DNA of 46,015 nt from an uncultured Lachnospiraceae bacterium. Lineage in GTDB: Bacteria; Bacillota; Clostridia; Lachnospirales; Lachnospiraceae. Positions 44,026-46,015 of this stretch are shown piece by piece (position 1 is the stretch's first letter; every line of letters starts with the position of its first letter). The notes below the pieces were generated by a model that worked only from the letters and a program-made list of their open reading frames with translations, made no database searches and was not told the DNA's origin. A program made the position numbers and the translations under genes. The DNA is taken from contig CANPTH010000033.1 in assembly GCA_947576945.1 (NCBI GenBank), positions 1 through 46,015 of the forward strand. The letters are read 5' to 3'.

Positions 44026-44418
44026 TCATCCCCGCGCCGTATCCGCCGACGCCTCCAGCAGGTTGTGGAAGATCTCCCGAAGTTCTTCTTCCGGCAGCCC
44101 CATCACCCGAGCCGTCTCAATAGCCGTCGTCAGCCCCTCCTCGATCCGCAGAAGATACTGCTCCTTTAACAGGTTGTTATCCTTGGACAAAACCACACTG
44201 CCCCGGCCCTGCATGGTAGCGATAAAGCCTTCCGCTTCCAGATCACTGTAGGCTCTGGTGGTGGTGATCACACTGACTCCCACTTCCTTCGCCAGCTGCC
44301 TGATAGACGGCAGGGTGCTTCCCTCCGGAATCTGCCCGTTTAAGATCTGCTCCTTCAACTGCTCCTTGATCTGGGCGTAGATCGGCAGCTCCGACTGGTT
44401 TGATATGATAATTTTCAT
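44026..44418 (-). CDS. GntR-family repressor, YtrA subfamily
   Basis: 130 residues. An N-terminal winged helix (LPIYAQIKEQLKEQILNGQI, LPSIRQLAKEVGVSVITTTR, GRGSVVLS) is followed by a short helical dimer tail of about 50 residues, the length typical of YtrA regulators. It heads the ABC operon. GGAGGTTAACCG precedes the ATG. A large inverted repeat over its promoter is its probable binding site. Confidence 0.93.
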   Translation of the reverse strand: MKIIISNQSELPIYAQIKEQLKEQILNGQIPEGSTLPSIRQLAKEVGVSVITTTRAYSDLEAEGFIATMQGRGSVVLSKDNNLLKEQYLLRIEEGLTTAIETARVMGLPEEELREIFHNLLEASADTARG

Positions 44419-44467
44419 CGGTTAACCTCCTCACGGTCTCCTGTCGTCACAGTCCACCGCGATTCTC

Positions 44468-44520
44468 AAAAAGTATATACTGTTTATATATGATTATATA
44501 CAGTATATACTTTTTGTCAA
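44468..44520 (-). promoter_or_regulatory. YtrA-type operator and promoter
   Basis: AAAAAGTATATACTGT (44468-44483) and ACAGTATATACTTTTT (44500-44515) are perfect inverted repeats of 16 bp, each containing the palindrome AGTATATACT. On the minus strand the promoter TTGACA (44520-44515), 16 nt, TATAAT (44498-44493) lies between and over them, so repressor binding would cover -35 and start region. Confidence 0.88.
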
Positions 44521-44559
44521 CAGTTTTTTTCAGACAAATTTTCCCGGTACAAGACCGCC

Positions 44560-44653
44560 TCATAACAAGTTACGAAATTCGTTTAACGTTTGCCCTCGCC
44601 GCGCGGGGTGCACATTGCGTAAGCAACAATTTCATCTGTGCGCCCCTGCGCAT
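44560..44653 (-). repeat. GC-rich hairpin element downstream of tRNA-Arg
   Basis: GCGCGGGGTGCACA pairs imperfectly with TGTGCGCCCCTGCGC around a loop that has its own TTGC-GTAA-GCAA hairpin. It adjoins the tRNA terminator. The layout is like the other hairpin chains here, but I see no sequence copy in the window. Confidence 0.5.
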
Positions 44654-44692
44654 AAAAAAAGTGAAAACACTGAATTTATCAGTGTTTTCACT
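44654..44692 (-). terminator. Terminator of tRNA-Arg
   Basis: AGTGAAAACACTGA and TCAGTGTTTTCACT form a perfect 14-bp stem with a 5-nt loop. On the minus strand TTTTTTT follows. It begins 12 nt after the tRNA 3' end. Confidence 0.92.
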
Positions 44693-44704
44693 ATTCTTCA
44701 TTAA

Positions 44705-44778
44705 CGTGCGCTAGAGGATTCGAACCCCCGACCTTTTGGTCCGTAGCCAAACGCTCTATCCAGCTGAGCTAAGCGCAC
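44705..44778 (-). tRNA. tRNA-Arg (anticodon ACG)
   Basis: 74 nt. Acceptor stem GTGCGCT/AGCGCAC with discriminator G, D arm GCTCAGCTGGATAGAGC, anticodon arm TTTGG-CTACGGA-CCAAA giving anticodon ACG, T arm with GGTTCGAATCC. CCA is not encoded. The A34 is normally converted to inosine by TadA, so the tRNA reads CGU, CGC and CGA. Confidence 0.97.
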
Positions 44779-44797
44779 ACTCATTACAACAAGAATT

Positions 44798-44826
44798 ATT
44801 ATACTGAGTTCCCTGCTGATTGTCAA
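44798..44826 (-). promoter_or_regulatory. Consensus promoter of tRNA-Arg
   Basis: TTGACA (44826-44821) and TATAAT (44803-44798), both perfect consensus, with a 17-nt spacer on the minus strand, about 20 nt before the tRNA 5' end. Confidence 0.88.
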
Positions 44827-44888
44827 TAGCTTCCAGTAAATTTACATACAAAATTATAGCAGGGCAATTTTTCAACAGGCTGGATGCA

Positions 44889-45812
44889 TTACATCATTAT
44901 AATCATGGCGGCACACATCACTATACAGTACAGCGCCATTCCCGGATTAAGAACCGCTGTCTTAAACCAGTTGCCTTTTCCGATCACATCATCACCTTCC
45001 GGCGCTTTCAGTTTGGAGCGATTCATGAAAAAGAGCACTATCCCTGTGATGCCGACAGCATAAATACACATTGAATACAGCGCGGAGATCATCATCCCCG
45101 ACATGCTGCCCATCATATCCACATTCTGCAGAAGCAGCCCGCCCACAACACTGCCAAGAAAATTCACAGCCATATGCATCCCGATCGTGTACTTCAAATT
45201 CCCTGTTCTGATATAAATAAAGGCAAAGAAACTTCCAAGAAAAGCCGCATAGAAAAACTGGTTAAAATTCATATGAAACAGGCCAAACATCAGCCCTGAA
45301 ATGAGAACCGCCGCCCTCTGCCCATACGGTGCAATCCTGTCGCAGATCAGCTTCCGAAAAAGAATTTCTTCAAACACCGGCGCCAGCAGCACCGTATAGA
45401 TCGCGGAGATCCAGACATTGCCTCCTGAGATGACAGTCAACAACGCATTGTCCACCTGCTCTCCCCTGATGAAACCGATCGCCGTTGTCAGCGCAAGACC
45501 AATGATATTCCCAACAATCATCAGACCATACGCCATCATAAAGGCCAGAACAAACTGTCCGGATCCCATCCTGTGCTTCTCAATCTTCTTCCCATCCTTC
45601 TTCTTCACAATCAGGAACGCCAACGGATAGCCGATCACATAAAGCGGAATCATGTTCACCGCCAATACGATGTTCATATTGTCCATCCATTCCGGCCGAT
45701 TGCCAAAGACCACGCTCTGACTGATCAGCTGTACCACCGTGATCCATACTGCTCCCACCAGCATCCTGAATCCAAGATTCGAAAAATCCTTTTTATATAG
45801 TTTGTTCTCCAT
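44889..45812 (-). CDS. CPBP-family intramembrane glutamic endopeptidase
   Basis: 307 residues with about eight hydrophobic segments. The family motifs are present in order: FEEILFRKL (EExxxR), FGLFHMNFNQ (FxxxH) and MHMAVNFLGS (HxxxN). These form the glutamate-type active site of the CPBP (Rce1/Abi) proteases in the membrane. Members process prenylated or bacteriocin precursors or confer self-immunity; the substrate here is unknown. AAGAGG precedes the ATG. It is a single gene with its own promoter at 45878-45906. Confidence 0.92.
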   Translation of the reverse strand: MENKLYKKDFSNLGFRMLVGAVWITVVQLISQSVVFGNRPEWMDNMNIVLAVNMIPLYVIGYPLAFLIVKKKDGKKIEKHRMGSGQFVLAFMMAYGLMIVGNIIGLALTTAIGFIRGEQVDNALLTVISGGNVWISAIYTVLLAPVFEEILFRKLICDRIAPYGQRAAVLISGLMFGLFHMNFNQFFYAAFLGSFFAFIYIRTGNLKYTIGMHMAVNFLGSVVGGLLLQNVDMMGSMSGMMISALYSMCIYAVGITGIVLFFMNRSKLKAPEGDDVIGKGNWFKTAVLNPGMALYCIVMCAAMIIMM

Positions 45813-45841
45813 GACTTTGCCTCTTTTCTTTATCGAATAGC

Positions 45842-45906
45842 AAACGACAAATGAATTTTGCGTTTGTTGTATATCATATTATATACGCTTCCTGACACAT
45901 CGGCAA
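45842..45906 (-). promoter_or_regulatory. Promoter of the CPBP protease gene with a downstream inverted repeat
   Basis: TTGCCG (45906-45901), 17 nt, TATAAT (45883-45878) on the minus strand. Between promoter and gene, CAAACG and CGTTTG flank 14 nt, a possible operator. The remaining 109 bases to the right edge show a CCCGTTT/AAAACG-GGG hairpin around 45941-45967 and no gene. Confidence 0.6.
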
Positions 45907-46015
45907 GCAGAGAAACCCTCAGCATTTAATACACGATCTATCCCGTTTCAGCTTACAAAACGCGGGAGTTTGACACTTCCTTTTAAACCTCATAACACAC
46001 AAATCTTGTATTTAA

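Overview
The window looks like a chromosomal segment of a gut Lachnospiraceae-type Clostridia (Firmicutes). Reasons: strong GGAGG-type ribosome binding sites, AddAB rather than RecBCD, a cobalamin-riboswitch ECF vitamin-uptake gene pair, a BMP-type nucleoside ABC operon, a heterodimeric ABC exporter, a YtrA-type GntR/ABC operon and a beta-helix glycosidase of likely plant-xylan use. I see no phage, IS element, CRISPR array or rRNA.

Layout. 1-1.7 kb: multi-hairpin repeat units and a GPH sugar:cation symporter (minus). 1.9-3.3 kb (minus): cobalamin riboswitch, possible small ORF, DUF4430 lipoprotein and an S-component-like membrane protein. 3.4-4.7 kb (minus): OFA-type MFS antiporter. 4.9-8.7 kb (plus): ECF sigma factor, membrane protein, ABC ATPase and ABC permease, the last two behind near-identical 125-bp leaders. 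8.7-10.3 kb (minus): ComEC-like metallo-beta-lactamase protein. 10.7-14.4 kb (minus): heterodimeric ABC exporter. 14.8-20.0 kb (plus): BMP lipoprotein, double ATPase and two permeases for nucleoside-type uptake. 20.2-23.5 kb (minus): EEP-family protein, TrkA and TrkH potassium uptake. 23.7-31.3 kb (minus): addA and addB. 31.5-35.0 kb (minus): probable GH120 beta-xylosidase and its AraC regulator. 35.3-39.4 kb (plus): MerR regulator, solute-binding lipoprotein and methyl-accepting chemotaxis protein. 39.5-42.1 kb (minus): pyridoxal/pyridoxamine kinase, then a sigma-factor operon with two unknown soluble proteins. 42.3-44.4 kb (minus): ABC permease, ATPase and YtrA-type repressor. 44.7-45.8 kb (minus): tRNA-Arg(ACG) and a CPBP membrane protease.

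The most unusual signal is a set of multi-hairpin intergenic elements, mostly sitting directly upstream of ribosome binding sites inside or at the head of operons. One pair (132 nt, 33 kb apart) differs at 7 positions. Six of these are synonymous in one open frame, and a neighbouring partial unit at the left edge keeps the first hairpin through paired compensatory changes with a constant TGAT loop and bulged C. A second pair (125 nt) duplicates the leader, SD and start codon of two consecutive ABC genes. Several promoters carry clear operator symmetry: a MerR site, a YtrA site, AraC-like direct repeats and a TetR-like palindrome in the spacer of the BMP promoter. Coordinates and motifs are read directly; functions come from family recognition by eye, without database searches.
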